Source of the DNA: Clitoria ternatea
Lineage: Eukaryota; Streptophyta; Magnoliopsida; Fabales; Fabaceae
Length of the DNA: 64,000 nt
Direction: 5' to 3'
Assembly: GCA_037962975.1 (NCBI GenBank)
Contig: CM075669.1
Span: forward strand, 189,666,501 to 189,730,500
Of the stretch, positions 22,793 to 33,150 are shown in pieces. The position numbers were made by a program, and so were the translations under genes. Under the pieces are notes generated by a model. The model saw only the letters and a program-made list of their open reading frames with translations. It did not search any database and was not told where the DNA came from. The number at the start of each line of letters is the position of its first letter. Position 1 is the stretch's first letter.

Positions 22793-25700
22793 ATGTCGTC
22801 TAGTGATAGGGAAAACAAAAGCATGCTTCATAACATAATGGATAGCTTAAACACCATTAATGCTAGGCTAAACAATCTTGAGCATAATGAACCCCCTAGA
22901 ACTAGGCATAGACAAAGAAATCAAAGACATAACACTAGTGATAATAAGGAAGAAACAAGACAAAGAAGGCACCATGAACATAGAAGAGATGACATAGGCT
23001 TAAGAGAGGTAAAATTAAAAATTCCCCCATTCAATGGAAAAAGTGACATTGAAGCTTACTTAGAGTGGGAGATGAGGGTAGAACAAATATTCAACTCTCA
23101 TCAAATAAAAGATGATAAAAAAGTTAGGATTGCAACTCTTTCTTTCCAAAATTATGCCCTAGTTTGGTGGACCCAAATTTGTAAGGAGAGAAAAAGAGAC
23201 AACTTTCCCCCCATAGATGATTGGGTAGACTTAAAAGCTCTCCTTAGAAAAAGATATGTTCCTAATTATTATAGGGGTGAACTATTAGCAAAGCTAAATA
23301 GGCTCACCCAAGGCTCCAAATGTGTAGAAGATTACTATAAAGCCTTAGAGATAGCCATGATTAGAGCCAATCTAGAAGAGGATGAGGAAACCCTAATGCA
23401 TAGGTTCTTACATGGGCTTAATAGGAACATCAAAAATAGGGTGGAACTTCTTCCACATGTGGATATAGAAGAGTTACTCCACCAATGCACCAAAGTAGAA
23501 AACCAATTTAAGGAAAGAGAAGCCTATAGTGGGGATAACAATAGAGCCTATAAGTCAAAGTGGGTAGAAAATAAGGGTAAGTTTGAGAGAAACCCTAGAG
23601 AGAGAGAAGTGGGCGCTTCCTCCTCTAAACCCCAAAGTGAGTTACACAAAAATGGCAAAGTCTTTCGCAATCAACATGATAAGCATGATCCATCATCAAA
23701 ACCACAATCCTCTAGATCTTCTTCCATTAAATGTTTTAAGTGCCTTGGAAGAGGACATATTGCTTCGGACTGTCCAACAAAAAGAACAATGATTTTAAAA
23801 ACCAATGGAACCTACTCAAGTCAATCAGAGTCTAATTCTGATTCTCACTATTCAAGTGATGACTCTAGTAGTGCTTCTAGTGACAGTGAGCATATTTTAG
23901 GGGATGATGGTGAGTTATACATGATTAGAAGGTTGCTTGGTAGTCATGTAAAACTCGATGACACAACACAAAGAGAGAACATCTTTTATACAAGATGTTA
24001 CATTAATGACAAATTATGTTCTCTCATTGTGGATAGTGGGAGTTGTGCAAATGTTGCAAGCCAAAGACTAGTCAAAAAGATGGGATTAGAGCTTATAGAC
24101 CATCCAAGTCCCTACAAATTACAATGGTTAAATGAAAAAGGGGAAATGGTAGTCAATAAGCAAGTCCTAATCAATTTCACCATAGGCACATATAGAGATG
24201 AAGTCAAATGTGATGTAGTACCTATGGAAGCAACTCATATACTTTTAGGAAGGCCTTGGCAATTTGATAGGAAGGTCCTTCATGAGGGGTTCACTAACAC
24301 CCTCACATTTAAACTAGATGGTAAGAAGATAGTATTACATCCCCTAACTCCACAACAAGTAGCCAAAGACCAAATCCAAATGAAAGCTAAGAGAGAAAAA
24401 GAGTTAGGATCTTCTTCCCATGTGAGTTTAGAAAAACCAAAGAAAAACAAAAAAGACAATAAAGGGAAAGGAGTTGTTGTCTATAATGACTCCCAACATA
24501 ATCTCTTTGCAAATAAATATGATGTGAAACATGCCATGTTTTCACAAAAGCATTGCTTAATCATATATCCAAAAGATATCCCTAACACTTCCTTGTGTTC
24601 AATGGGCACTTCTTCTCCCCCCTTGCCCAAAGGGATCCAAAATATCTTGCAAGAATTTAACGACCTCTTCCCAAAAGACATTCCAAAAGGGTTACCTCCT
24701 ATTAGGGGAATTGAGCATCAAATAGACCTTATACCTGGGGCTAGTTTACCAAATAGACCTGCCTATAGATGCAACCCTAAGGAAAGTTTAGAAATAGAAA
24801 ACCAAGTGAATGAACTACTTTCCAAAGGATGGATTAGAGAAAGTTTAAGCCCTTGCGCATTACCGGTTTTACTTGTACCCAAGAAAGATGGTTCATGGAG
24901 AATGTGTACAGATTGTCGAGCCATTAATAACATCACCATCAAGTATAGGCATCCTATACCTAGACTTGATGACATGTTAGATGAGCTTAGTGGATCTACA
25001 ATCTTCTCCAAGATTGATCTTAAAAGTGGCTACCACCAAATTAGAATAAAAGAAGGAGATGAATGGAAAGCCGCTTTTAAAACCAAACCTGGCCTTTATG
25101 AGTGGTTAGTGATGCCTTTCGGCCTAACTAATGCACCAAGTACCTTCATGAGACTTATGAACCATGTTTTGAGGGATTTCATAGGGCATTTTGTTGTGGT
25201 ATACTTTGATGACATTCTTGTGTACTCAAAGTCCATGACCTCTCATCTAATCCACCTAAGACAAGTTATGCTTGCCTTGAGAACAAACAATCTTTATGCT
25301 AACTTTGAAAAATGTTCTTTTGGCATGGATTCCATTGTCTTTCTTGGTTTTGTAGTTAGTTCTAGAAGTGTTGAGGTAGATCACTCTAAGGTTAAGGCAA
25401 TCCAAGATTGGCCTACACCTAAAAATGTGAGTGAAGTAAGAAGTTTCCATGGTCTCGCAAGTTTCTATAGGAGATTTGTGAAAGATTTTTCAACCCTAGC
25501 CTCCCCTTTAAATGAATTGGTTAAAAAGAATGTTTCTTATATGTGGGGGCCTAGGCAAGAAAAATCCTTTCAAGATCTCAAAGATAGACTCACTCATGCT
25601 CCAATTTTAAAACTTCCAAATTTTTCTAAAACATTTGAGCTTGAGTGTGATGCATCCAATGTGGGCATAGGAGCTGTGCTTTTACAAGAAGGTCACCCCA

Positions 25701-27493
25701 TAGCTTTCTTTAGTGAAAAACTTAATGGGGCCACTATTAAATATCCCACATACGATAAGGAATTTTATGCCTTAATTAGAGCCCTACAAACTTGGGAGCA
25801 CTACTTAATCCCAAAAGAGTTTGTGATACATAGTGATCACCAATCTTTGAAATTTATCAAAGGGCAACATAAGTTAAACAAAAGGCATGCAAAGTGGGTT
25901 GAGTATTTGGAACAATTTCCTTATGTCATCAAGTATAAGAATGGCAAAACCAATACTGTGGCTGATGCTTTATCTAGGAGGCATTCTTTACTCACCTCTC
26001 TAGGAGCCAAAGTTATTGGGCTTGATAAAATTAGGTCTTTGTACCCAAATGATTTTGATTTTTCAAAAATCTTTAACTCATCTTCCACTTCTACATCTCA
26101 TAAGGGCTTCTATATTTTAGATGGCTATCTTTTTAAAGCCAATAGACTTTGTATTCCACGAAGCTCTTTAAGAGATTTACTACTTAGAGAGAGTCATGAG
26201 GGAGGACTCATGGGTCATTTTGGTAGGGATAAAACTTTGTCTATATTACATGAACACTTTTATTGGCCCAAAATGAAAAAGGATGTTCAAAAACATTGCT
26301 CTAGGTGTATTGTTTGTAGAAAGGCTAAATCAAAACTTTCACCTAGTGGTTTATATACTCCCTTGCCAACACCTAGTGCACCTTGGATTGATATATCAAT
26401 GGACTTTGTGTTAGGCCTGCCTAAGACCCAAAGGGGAATGGATTCTATCTTTGTGGTTGTGGATAGGTTTAGCAAGATGGCTCACTTCATCCCTTGCCAT
26501 AAGGTTGATGATGCTAGTCATATTGCTAAGATCTTCTTTAAAGAGGTTGTGCGATTACATGGTGTGCCTAAAACCATTGTTTCTGATAGGGACACCAAAT
26601 TCCTAAGCCATTTTTGGAAAACTCTTTGGTCAAGGCTAGGAACACAACTCCTCTTTTCCACAACTTGTCATCCTCAAACGGATGGCCAAACAGAGGTAGT
26701 AAACAGGACCCTCTCACAACTTCTTAGGGTCTTAGTACACAAAAATATAAAATCTTGGGATGAGTGTTTACCCCACATTGAGTTTGCATATAATAGGGTA
26801 CAACACTCCACAACCAAGCATAGTCCATTTGAGGTTGTATATGGTTTTAACCCTCTCACACCCTTGGACCTTTTGCCCATTGAGGTTTCCAATTCTGTCC
26901 TTCATATGGATGGAGAGGCAAAGGCCCAATTTATCAAAGATTTTCATGAGAAGGTTAGACACCAAATACAAACTAAAAATGAACATTATGCTCGTTGTGT
27001 AAATAAGCAAAGAAAGGAGATCACCTTTGAGGTTGGAGATTGGGTATGGTTACACCTTCGAAAGGAATGCTTTCCCAATTTGAGAAAATCCAAACTCAAC
27101 CCTAGAGGTGATAGGCCTTTTCAAATTCTCAAGAAAATTAATAATAATGCTTATGTCCTAGATCTACCAGGAGATTATGGTGTGAGTGCTTCTTTTAATA
27201 TAACTGATTTGTCTCCCTTTGATATAGATGATGAGGATGATGCCTTTGATTTGAGGACAAATCCTTTTGAAGAGGGGGAGCATAATGAGGACATACCCAA
27301 GGAAGACCCTCACACTACATTGGAGAAAGGACTTGAAGCATATAGAGGTCCCCTCACAAGGGCAAAGACCAAACGGGCCAAAGAGAGCATTCATAAAGCC
27401 CTTTTCTCTTTTCTCTCTTCTAGTGGGCCTAAGCCCAATAAGGAACCTATGAGGATCTATGTGTACTTTACTTGTAATATACTTTCTAAATAG
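22793..27493 (+). CDS. CRM-G gag-pol polyprotein, intact (1,566 aa)
   Basis: One uninterrupted ORF encodes all functions. Gag is at about 70-250 (LKIPPFNGKSDIEAYLEWE), with one CCHC knuckle CFKCLGRGHIASDC at about 314-327. The aspartic protease (VDSG) has its catalytic Asp near 414. The RT has YFDDILVYS near 804 and is followed by RNase H (ECDASNVGIG). The integrase has an HHCC zinc region near 1,135-1,175 and a DDE core with Asp near 1,204, SDRDTKF near 1,265 and Glu near 1,301. A GPF/Y-like RPFQILKK segment and an acidic patch follow. No chromodomain is seen. The last 69 or so codons (with GPLTRAKTKRAKE) are read from the 3' LTR, a CRM-type feature. The start ATG lies after multiple leader stops and gives a normal gag N-terminus. 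All catalytic residues checked are present, so it may be competent. Confidence 0.95.
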   Translation: MSSSDRENKSMLHNIMDSLNTINARLNNLEHNEPPRTRHRQRNQRHNTSDNKEETRQRRHHEHRRDDIGLREVKLKIPPFNGKSDIEAYLEWEMRVEQIFNSHQIKDDKKVRIATLSFQNYALVWWTQICKERKRDNFPPIDDWVDLKALLRKRYVPNYYRGELLAKLNRLTQGSKCVEDYYKALEIAMIRANLEEDEETLMHRFLHGLNRNIKNRVELLPHVDIEELLHQCTKVENQFKEREAYSGDNNRAYKSKWVENKGKFERNPREREVGASSSKPQSELHKNGKVFRNQHDKHDPSSKPQSSRSSSIKCFKCLGRGHIASDCPTKRTMILKTNGTYSSQSESNSDSHYSSDDSSSASSDSEHILGDDGELYMIRRLLGSHVKLDDTTQRENIFYTRCYINDKLCSLIVDSGSCANVASQRLVKKMGLELIDHPSPYKLQWLNEKGEMVVNKQVLINFTIGTYRDEVKCDVVPMEATHILLGRPWQFDRKVLHEGFTNTLTFKLDGKKIVLHPLTPQQVAKDQIQMKAKREKELGSSSHVSLEKPKKNKKDNKGKGVVVYNDSQHNLFANKYDVKHAMFSQKHCLIIYPKDIPNTSLCSMGTSSPPLPKGIQNILQEFNDLFPKDIPKGLPPIRGIEHQIDLIPGASLPNRPAYRCNPKESLEIENQVNELLSKGWIRESLSPCALPVLLVPKKDGSWRMCTDCRAINNITIKYRHPIPRLDDMLDELSGSTIFSKIDLKSGYHQIRIKEGDEWKAAFKTKPGLYEWLVMPFGLTNAPSTFMRLMNHVLRDFIGHFVVVYFDDILVYSKSMTSHLIHLRQVMLALRTNNLYANFEKCSFGMDSIVFLGFVVSSRSVEVDHSKVKAIQDWPTPKNVSEVRSFHGLASFYRRFVKDFSTLASPLNELVKKNVSYMWGPRQEKSFQDLKDRLTHAPILKLPNFSKTFELECDASNVGIGAVLLQEGHPIAFFSEKLNGATIKYPTYDKEFYALIRALQTWEHYLIPKEFVIHSDHQSLKFIKGQHKLNKRHAKWVEYLEQFPYVIKYKNGKTNTVADALSRRHSLLTSLGAKVIGLDKIRSLYPNDFDFSKIFNSSSTSTSHKGFYILDGYLFKANRLCIPRSSLRDLLLRESHEGGLMGHFGRDKTLSILHEHFYWPKMKKDVQKHCSRCIVCRKAKSKLSPSGLYTPLPTPSAPWIDISMDFVLGLPKTQRGMDSIFVVVDRFSKMAHFIPCHKVDDASHIAKIFFKEVVRLHGVPKTIVSDRDTKFLSHFWKTLWSRLGTQLLFSTTCHPQTDGQTEVVNRTLSQLLRVLVHKNIKSWDECLPHIEFAYNRVQHSTTKHSPFEVVYGFNPLTPLDLLPIEVSNSVLHMDGEAKAQFIKDFHEKVRHQIQTKNEHYARCVNKQRKEITFEVGDWVWLHLRKECFPNLRKSKLNPRGDRPFQILKKINNNAYVLDLPGDYGVSASFNITDLSPFDIDDEDDAFDLRTNPFEEGEHNEDIPKEDPHTTLEKGLEAYRGPLTRAKTKRAKESIHKALFSFLSSSGPKPNKEPMRIYVYFTCNILSK
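27271..27282 (+). other. CRM-G polypurine tract
   Basis: AGAGGGGGAGCA directly precedes the 3' LTR. It lies inside the pol ORF, so it is both coding and the plus-strand primer site. Confidence 0.85.
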
Positions 27494-28096
27494 TTTCTCT
27501 AGGCTTATAGGATAGATTTGGGCCTTGTAAGGTCAAATGGGCCACTTTTGGGCCTTGTACTTTCCCTTTTGGGCCATGTATAGGCCATTTGCTCATCTTT
27601 TCTCTTAATGGGCCTTGGATCCATGACCAAGCCCATCTAGCTAGTCCTTGGCCGAAATTCTAGTGGCCTATATAAGGGCTTCTCCTTTTGTAATCAAGCA
27701 CCATTAATCCATTTGTAAAATTTGAGAGCACTTTAGTGTTTCTTAGTGAGAGATTCTCCTCCTTCTCTCTAGAATTTGAGAGCTCTCTCAAGCTCTTATC
27801 CAAGGGGTTTCTCCCTCCCTTGGTGGTGAGTGGAGTTATCTTCCTCCTCCTTAGGAAGTGACCTCCAACCTTTCCCTCTCCTCTTTTCCAAACCTTCCTC
27901 CATTGTCTACCTTCTCTCCTTCCATTTCCACTTTCCTTTCCTTTGTTTTTGGCGACATCATCTTCTAGTTTCTTAGGCTTTAGTTTCGGTTTCCCTTGCA
28001 TTCAAGAAGAAGTTCTCAAGCTCCCATTGAAGGAAGATAGAAGAAAGAACCCTAGATCCAACCCTCATCAAGAAAGTGCATGAAGAGCCTACATCA
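27283..28096 (+). repeat. CRM-G 3' LTR
   Basis: This 814-bp copy has three substitutions against the 5' LTR. It encodes the gag-pol C-terminus up to the stop at 27,491-27,493. It ends CTACATCA, followed by the ATAAA duplication. Confidence 0.95.
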
Positions 28097-28763
28097 ATAA
28101 ATTTTAAAAAAGAATAAAAATTTAAATGATTTCTATATATAAAAAATAAAAATAGAAAAAGCCAATGTTGAGAGGGTATGATATGTTGGGGTATGATAAG
28201 AATCCACAATTACTAGCAGATGAATTCAGAGATCATGTAAACAGAATTGAATTGAATTTGAGAATGTTTCATGCATAACCTCTAGAAGAAAGATCTACTG
28301 ACAGCCATCAATAGTACCAGATAGCAAAAACTACTAAAATTTTCATACGTAAATTAAATTCTAGAAATGGAAGCAGAGTCAACACACCCAACTTGCCCAT
28401 CAGAGAATATTGATTTGTACCAGAGTGTTCCTAGTTTTTCTTAATTTCCATTATCTGTGTTGATCTATTGCGTAAGTGAAAACGGTTAAAGGGGGTGGTT
28501 AAAGCCGTAAAGGCGGTTTCTTTCTGCAGAGTTATGCATGGCAAGTTTCAATTTCAATTAACAAAGTTTTTTTCTATTTGTTTCAAGAACAGTACATATG
28601 GGCAATTGAATAGCAAACTATTAATCTACTGGGACAGTAGTAAGAGATTTAAGTGGTTTGGATGAACTTCTAAGTTCAAGTTTTAGTGTTTTCATTGTAC
28701 TTAGGAAAAACAAAACTATTAACACAACAAAATTCATAGTAAAAATGAAACATGGAAGGGTAC

Positions 28764-28866
28764 CTTCATCTTGAGGTATGAGTTGAGCTTTGGATCCAAA
28801 TTCTTCAAAGCAATTCAAAGCCAGATACCCCAACATAAGAACAAAGACCAGATTGGAACCCCACAT
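28764..28866 (-). CDS. Exon 1 of an LRR receptor-like kinase (signal peptide)
   Basis: The minus-strand ATG at 28,866 starts 34 codons. A hydrophobic signal peptide (MWGSNLVFVLMLGYLALNC) is followed by SKAQLIPQDE, the mature N-terminus typical of LRR-VIII-2 receptor kinases. The reading then hits a consensus donor, GATGAAG/GTACCC. Exon length is 103 bp (phase 1), and the single leftover G joins the TG of the exon at 13,036 to make Val, as the family expects after the acidic QDE motif. The open frame past the donor is intron. The product would be secreted to the plasma membrane as part of a receptor kinase whose later exons are not in the window. Confidence 0.75.
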
Positions 28867-29379
28867 TTTGCTGTGTGTCTCAAAGCTTCACCTTCAATGA
28901 GTGTAATATATAACGATCGACAATAGGACACAGAGACCAAACAAAGAAAAGAAAACAACTAGAGTTAGTAGTTAATAATAGGATTTGTCTCCATGGTTGT
29001 GTCGATTTGTTTAAGGAAAAAAGAGAGGGAGAACCTTTGAAAATTGAGATATGAAAAAGGAATAAAGAAGCGAATAAGTGGAAAAAATAGTAAAAGAGGT
29101 GGTCACCGAAGAAAAGTGTTAATTACGTGTTGGGTTTCAATTTTGGGTGACATGACTTAATCCTCGGTCAGCACACGGCATTGGTTGGACGGACATAACT
29201 TCATGTGATCAATGATTCTAATTCTTTGTCTCTAACAAAGAGGCTGCGAACGAAACTTCTATATTTTATGGGTGAATGTTAGCAGGCCTCAAACATCAGC
29301 AAGGCCCAAATGAAATGCTCAGCCACCAAAACAGATAAGGGATTACATTTAGTCCAGTGGACCTTTTATTTTAAATTTT
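28867..29379 (-). promoter_or_regulatory. Upstream region of the LRR receptor-like kinase
   Basis: This is non-coding DNA before exon 1. A TATATAT-like word at 28,905-28,911 is too close to the ATG (about 40 bp) to be a confident TATA box. No clear core promoter was identified. The region contains no transposon ends. Confidence 0.35.
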
Positions 29380-31152
29380 ACTAATGTTTTTCTTAATTTA
29401 GGTGTTGATGTCATTGTTGTTTCTAGTTTGTCACATATTGATTTTATTTGAGTGTATTTTTCTTGTGTAATCTCTTTTTAGTTTGTTTTTTTGATTCTTT
29501 GATTTTTTTCATAGCGTTTCACCTTTCTTAGCTTTTAGATAGGCTCTGAGTTACTCATCACATGGTAGCATGTCACGATGTTTAAGAGTGAGTTGTGAGT
29601 TTTCTTGTGGGAATTTCCTGTTGAACTCTCAAGAGTGGTAAAAGACAAAAAAGATCATTAAAGAAAAAGCCTATTTAAGACTATAGCAAGTGACTATTTG
29701 AGTGTCATACATGTGAGATTGTGTGGTGAGGTCATTTGACATATTCATTATTTCATTGTAAATTTGACATTTCTATTGTATTTCTTTTTTTCTTGCATTT
29801 TGGAAACCTAGTATATGTATTATTTTTTATTTGAAGCGACTTGTAGTAGGTTTCATTACTTGTAAAAGGACATTGGACTTTAGGATTTTTAGAAATTACC
29901 TAGGTTTCTTTTATAATTATTTTCTCATCTATATTTAGATTGGGAGTAAGATTTCATTCCTTCTTCTCACCCTATTCTTCTTTTTCCCCTTTTGTTTATT
30001 GTTTCTATAGCTTTGTGACTTGTACATTTTGGGTTCTTCTTTCTTAGGATACTTATGGCACTTTGTTGTTTCTTGGACATTATGGAGAGAAGTGGGAGAA
30101 AGGAAAGAAAAGGTGATCTAGGTAAAGGATTTAGCCTTGTTCTTTAAACAATAATTGTAACTAAGAAGAGATATATTCTCCAAACATAGCCTTGGTTGTG
30201 AGCATGTTCATGGAAATGGTAAGGTTTTAGGTTCCTAAAATGCACAGAATCTAGAGTCAAATGAAAGTGATGGAAGAAGAGAGGTTAGGAGACGTCACTA
30301 AATGAGAGATAAGCCTAAGATTGAAGTTATTACTTTGGAAGGATCCAAAGATAAGAACAATGAGAGAAGCTCTAAGAGCTCTAAGATTCTAGAGAGATAA
30401 AATATCTCTTAATCTCTTGAAAATTCAAAAAATGAATTAAGCTTATTATAAATTGAAACCCTAGTTCTATTTAATAAAAGTTAACCGTAGTTGAGCTAAC
30501 TAACCTAAGTACTAACCTATGGTATTATGTATTTTCACTTAAAACAAAGCTGGCCCCAAAGCATGGCCCAAACACAATAAGGTCATGCAAGGCCCAAAAC
30601 CTTTAAGCCCACTCTAGGCCTAACTAAAAATTAAAATGAAAAATGGTTTTTAAGCCTAAAGATAACGTTAACAAAAAGTCTTAAGTCCTATACTAGGACC
30701 GATCCTCATCAAGAGGTCCTTTAGGATATTTGTAGCAAAGTGAAGAAGTTGTGGCAAAACATTCTAGAGTTTGATGATAAAGGCAATGAGAAAATTAGGA
30801 AGTGTAGGAAAAGGGGGAAGAGTGAGAAAAACTATCAAGAAATCAAGATGAGGCCATGGAAGAAAAGATGCAATAATATACGAGAGAACATAAAAAGTAT
30901 GTAAAAAAGAAAAATAGTGATGAAAAAAAGAAAAAGAAAAGATAAAGAAAATAATGAAAGAAAGGAAAATGAGGTTAAAGATATTGTTTTGACTTTGGAT
31001 AATAATGATTATGTGCATTATTCTAACCTTACTAATCACTTGTCTCTTCCTAGTTCTAGTTATTTTCTTTTGCTAGGTTGTGAAGTTAAGACTCCTCAAG
31101 ATGACCACAAGGTGAAGGTGTTTGAAGTATGCCTGAATATAATGAAGGAATC
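29380..31152. other. Eroded repeat DNA, probably an old gypsy relic
   Basis: No intact gene. Around 29,640-29,900 the text echoes the CRM-G leader (for example GGACATTGGACTTT, AAAAGACAAAAAAG). 30,490-30,640 has AGGCCC/GGCCCA words like an inverted CRM-type LTR. 30,917-31,195 is a Lys/Glu-rich open stretch without a recognisable domain. Sire-C is inserted at its right end, after GAATC. Confidence 0.35.
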
Positions 31153-31497
31153 TGTTATTCAAGTGGCCTCAATACTCAAGAGGGGGGTGAATTGAGTTTT
31201 TAAAACTTTGCTTGGAATTTCCTTGAACTTGATTCTTTTATCACAAGTTTATAAGATTATGCAAAATAAGTTTAGTTTAAGGAGATATGCAATGCACAAC
31301 AAGGTTTAAATAGCTTAGACAAATTATCAAACACTTGGTGTGCAATATCCAATATTGACCAAATCAAGCAAGCTAAAATATGCAAACCACAATCAACCAA
31401 CACAAATCGATCAAGAGCAATATATGAAAGTAAAAGAGTAAGGAAGAAGAGATTGCAAACCGATTTAACGAGTTCCACCAACCCGGTGTACGTCTCG

Positions 31498-31520
31498 CCT
31501 CTAAGCAACCCACTTAGAGG
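31498..31520. other. Conserved perfect hairpin in Sire-C LTR
   Basis: CCTCTAAG and CTTAGAGG form an 8-bp stem around a 7-nt loop (CAACCCA). The identical stem and loop occur in both Sire-D LTRs (42,630-42,652 and 51,010-51,032), although the LTRs otherwise differ. It lies downstream of the TATA box, so it would be in the transcript. Confidence 0.8.
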
Positions 31521-31944
31521 ATTTCCACTATTGTAGATTAGAGATACAACCTTTAGCAATTGCGGCTTCCTAGTCCCACACTCAAGAACCCAATCCTCAC
31601 AAGTACAAGGGTAACCCACCCAATCTCTCAATCTCACAATATCCCAAAGGTTGAACCCCAACCTTTGTAACCACTCAACCTAGAGTGAATAACCACTTAA
31701 TCCTAGAGTGAACTTTGGTGTTTGATGTTTGTGTTTACAAGCAAAAATACTCTCTCAAAAGAGTGGATAAGCAAGTGATAGCTCACACAAATTCTAACTC
31801 TCAAAAGGAGAGGATATACAAATGAAATCTCAAAATATGCAAGAGTAAAAACTCACTAAGCACCAAGAATGATTGTAGAATTGATTTCTTTTTATTCCTT
31901 GTTGCTCTCTTACTTCTACACATGTTGTGCTTGTGTTTCCCTTG

Positions 31945-31953
31945 CATTTATAG
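31945..31953 (-). promoter_or_regulatory. Sire-C LTR TATA box
   Basis: CTATAAATG on the minus strand, in the context GGCTCTATAAATGCAAG, is identical to the Sire-D LTRs. It lies 110 bp downstream of the palindrome array. Confidence 0.8.
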
Positions 31954-32062
31954 AGCCTTGGAGCAGCTTGAGAGACCTTCTAGCCGTTGCATGTAGTGGG
32001 CATCTGAGAAAATAGTGAAAAAATGAGCTGGTTTCCCACTAAAATATGTTTTTCCACTATCG

Positions 32063-32528
32063 TAATCGATTACGCCTTGAGCTGTAATCGATTACATTTC
32101 GAATTTTTCAGTCCAGTTCGTGCTGTAATCGATTAGCATTCACCACCTAATCGATTAGCTTCAAGTCAGAACCCTGGTAATCGATTATATCTTGCCTAGT
32201 AATCGATTAGCTATAGCACCTGATGCATTTAATTCAGTTCTTGTCTTGGTAATCGATTATGATACTTGGGTAATCGATTAGTGTCATTCCAGTAGCTCTG
32301 TAATCGATTGCTTGAGGTCTTGTAATCGATTAGCTTATGTACCTGATACATTTAATTCAATTTTTGACTTGGTAATCGATTATGACACTTGGGTAATCGA
32401 TTAGTGTCATTCCAGTAGCTCTGTAATCGATTGCCTGAGGTCTTGTAATCGATTAGCTTATGTACCTGATACATTTAATTCAAAACAGAAGCTATCTAAT
32501 CGATTATCTTAGACTCCCTAATCGACTA
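32063..32528. repeat. Array of 16 TAATCGATTA-type palindromes in Sire-C U3
   Basis: Sixteen copies of TAATCGATTA (a few with one change, such as TAATCGATTG or TAATCGACTA) occur in 466 bp. They come in pairs about 20-30 bp apart. The array is immediately upstream of the LTR TATA box, so it is a candidate enhancer or operator. Confidence 0.9.
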
Positions 32529-32639
32529 GCTGCGTAGTTTTTCTGGGTCTGATTCTAAGTCTTTTGTTTTTGCAAGAATTTCTTCAAGAGTCCTTTGTCA
32601 TTATCAAAATCCTTGAACCTGTAATCATATTCAAACACA

Positions 32640-33150
32640 TTCTCCCCCTTTTTGATGATGACAACAATGTTCATCTCTTGAGGGTTGTTAGTTTAAATAA
32701 TAATCATATCTCTAAGTTTATCTCTTGAATGTTTATCTGTAAAAACATATTTCTTATGAATTCTGCATGATCTCTTATCTCTTAATCAAATAAATCTCTT
32801 AAGAAAATAAATCTCCCCCTATCTTAAAGAATCTATTAACCACTTTAGAAAATTAACCATTTTGCAATTTATTTTAGCAGCCAATATTAGATGAACAATT
32901 AGATGAACAATCAGCCAATATCAGATGAATAATTAGATGAATAATTAATAATGGATGAACAATTACTTCTTCTTCCCCTTTGGAATAATCAAAAACAATA
33001 AGGAAAATAGAGGCATATAATGAAAGGTAAATCTTTATTCAATTCAAATGGAAGGGAAAGTACATTAAGAGAAAGATGTCAGAATTAAAAAAAACTTATG
33101 CAGAATTGAGAAAAACACAAAACACATTAACCAAAACATGAAAAATGGAT
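32640..33150 (-). other. Sire-C polypurine tract (32,640-32,651) and 3' non-coding region
   Basis: On the minus strand CAAAAAGGGGGAGAA abuts the LTR. A weaker purine tract, CAAAGGGGAAGAAG, is at about 32,968-32,981. Between them are short AGATGAACAATT/AGATGAATAATT repeats (32,886-32,963). No coding sequence. Confidence 0.7.

Larger units (their letters stand above)
19704..28101 (+). mobile_element. CRM-G: complete Ty3/gypsy retrotransposon with TSD ATAAA
   Basis: The element (19,709-28,096; 8,388 bp) has two 814-bp LTRs, a Met-tRNA primer site, a 2.3-kb leader, one intact gag-pol ORF and a purine tract. It is flanked by ATAAA at 19,704-19,708 and 28,097-28,101. The LTRs show three substitutions in 814 bp by eye (GTGGCC/GTGACC, TGTCCA/TGTCTA, CTCTTC/CTCATC), indicating recent insertion. 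It sits in the kinase intron, antisense to the kinase. The lineage is probably CRM-like: no chromodomain, and an ORF that extends into the LTR. Confidence 0.95.
13037..28763 (-). other. 15.7-kb intron 1 of the LRR receptor-like kinase, filled with transposons
   Basis: The intron is bounded by donor GAAG/GTACC at 28,763 and acceptor TTGCAG at 13,037, both consensus. It contains a solo LTR (16,025-18,506), the complete CRM-G element (19,709-28,096) and MITE-like segments. What remains is AT-rich DNA with no coding signal (13,040-16,024, 18,507-19,703, 28,102-28,763). 14,370-14,430 and 14,590-14,650 share a short repeated word around ATGAGTTAAG. Without the two LTR elements the intron would be about 4.9 kb. 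Confidence 0.65.
31153..32639 (-). repeat. Sire-C 3' LTR (1,487 bp)
   Basis: On the minus strand it begins TGTGTTTGAATATG beside the purine tract and ends CTTGAATAACA at 31,153. The end and the middle (31,440-31,640) match the Sire-D LTR. It holds a palindrome array in U3, a TATA box and a conserved hairpin. The outer flank is GAATC (31,148-31,152). The partner LTR is beyond the right edge of the window. Confidence 0.9.

Noticed and set aside
22793..27493. Opposite-strand ORFs inside CRM-G gag-pol
   Set aside because: They are shadows of the real frame, without a start context or domain.
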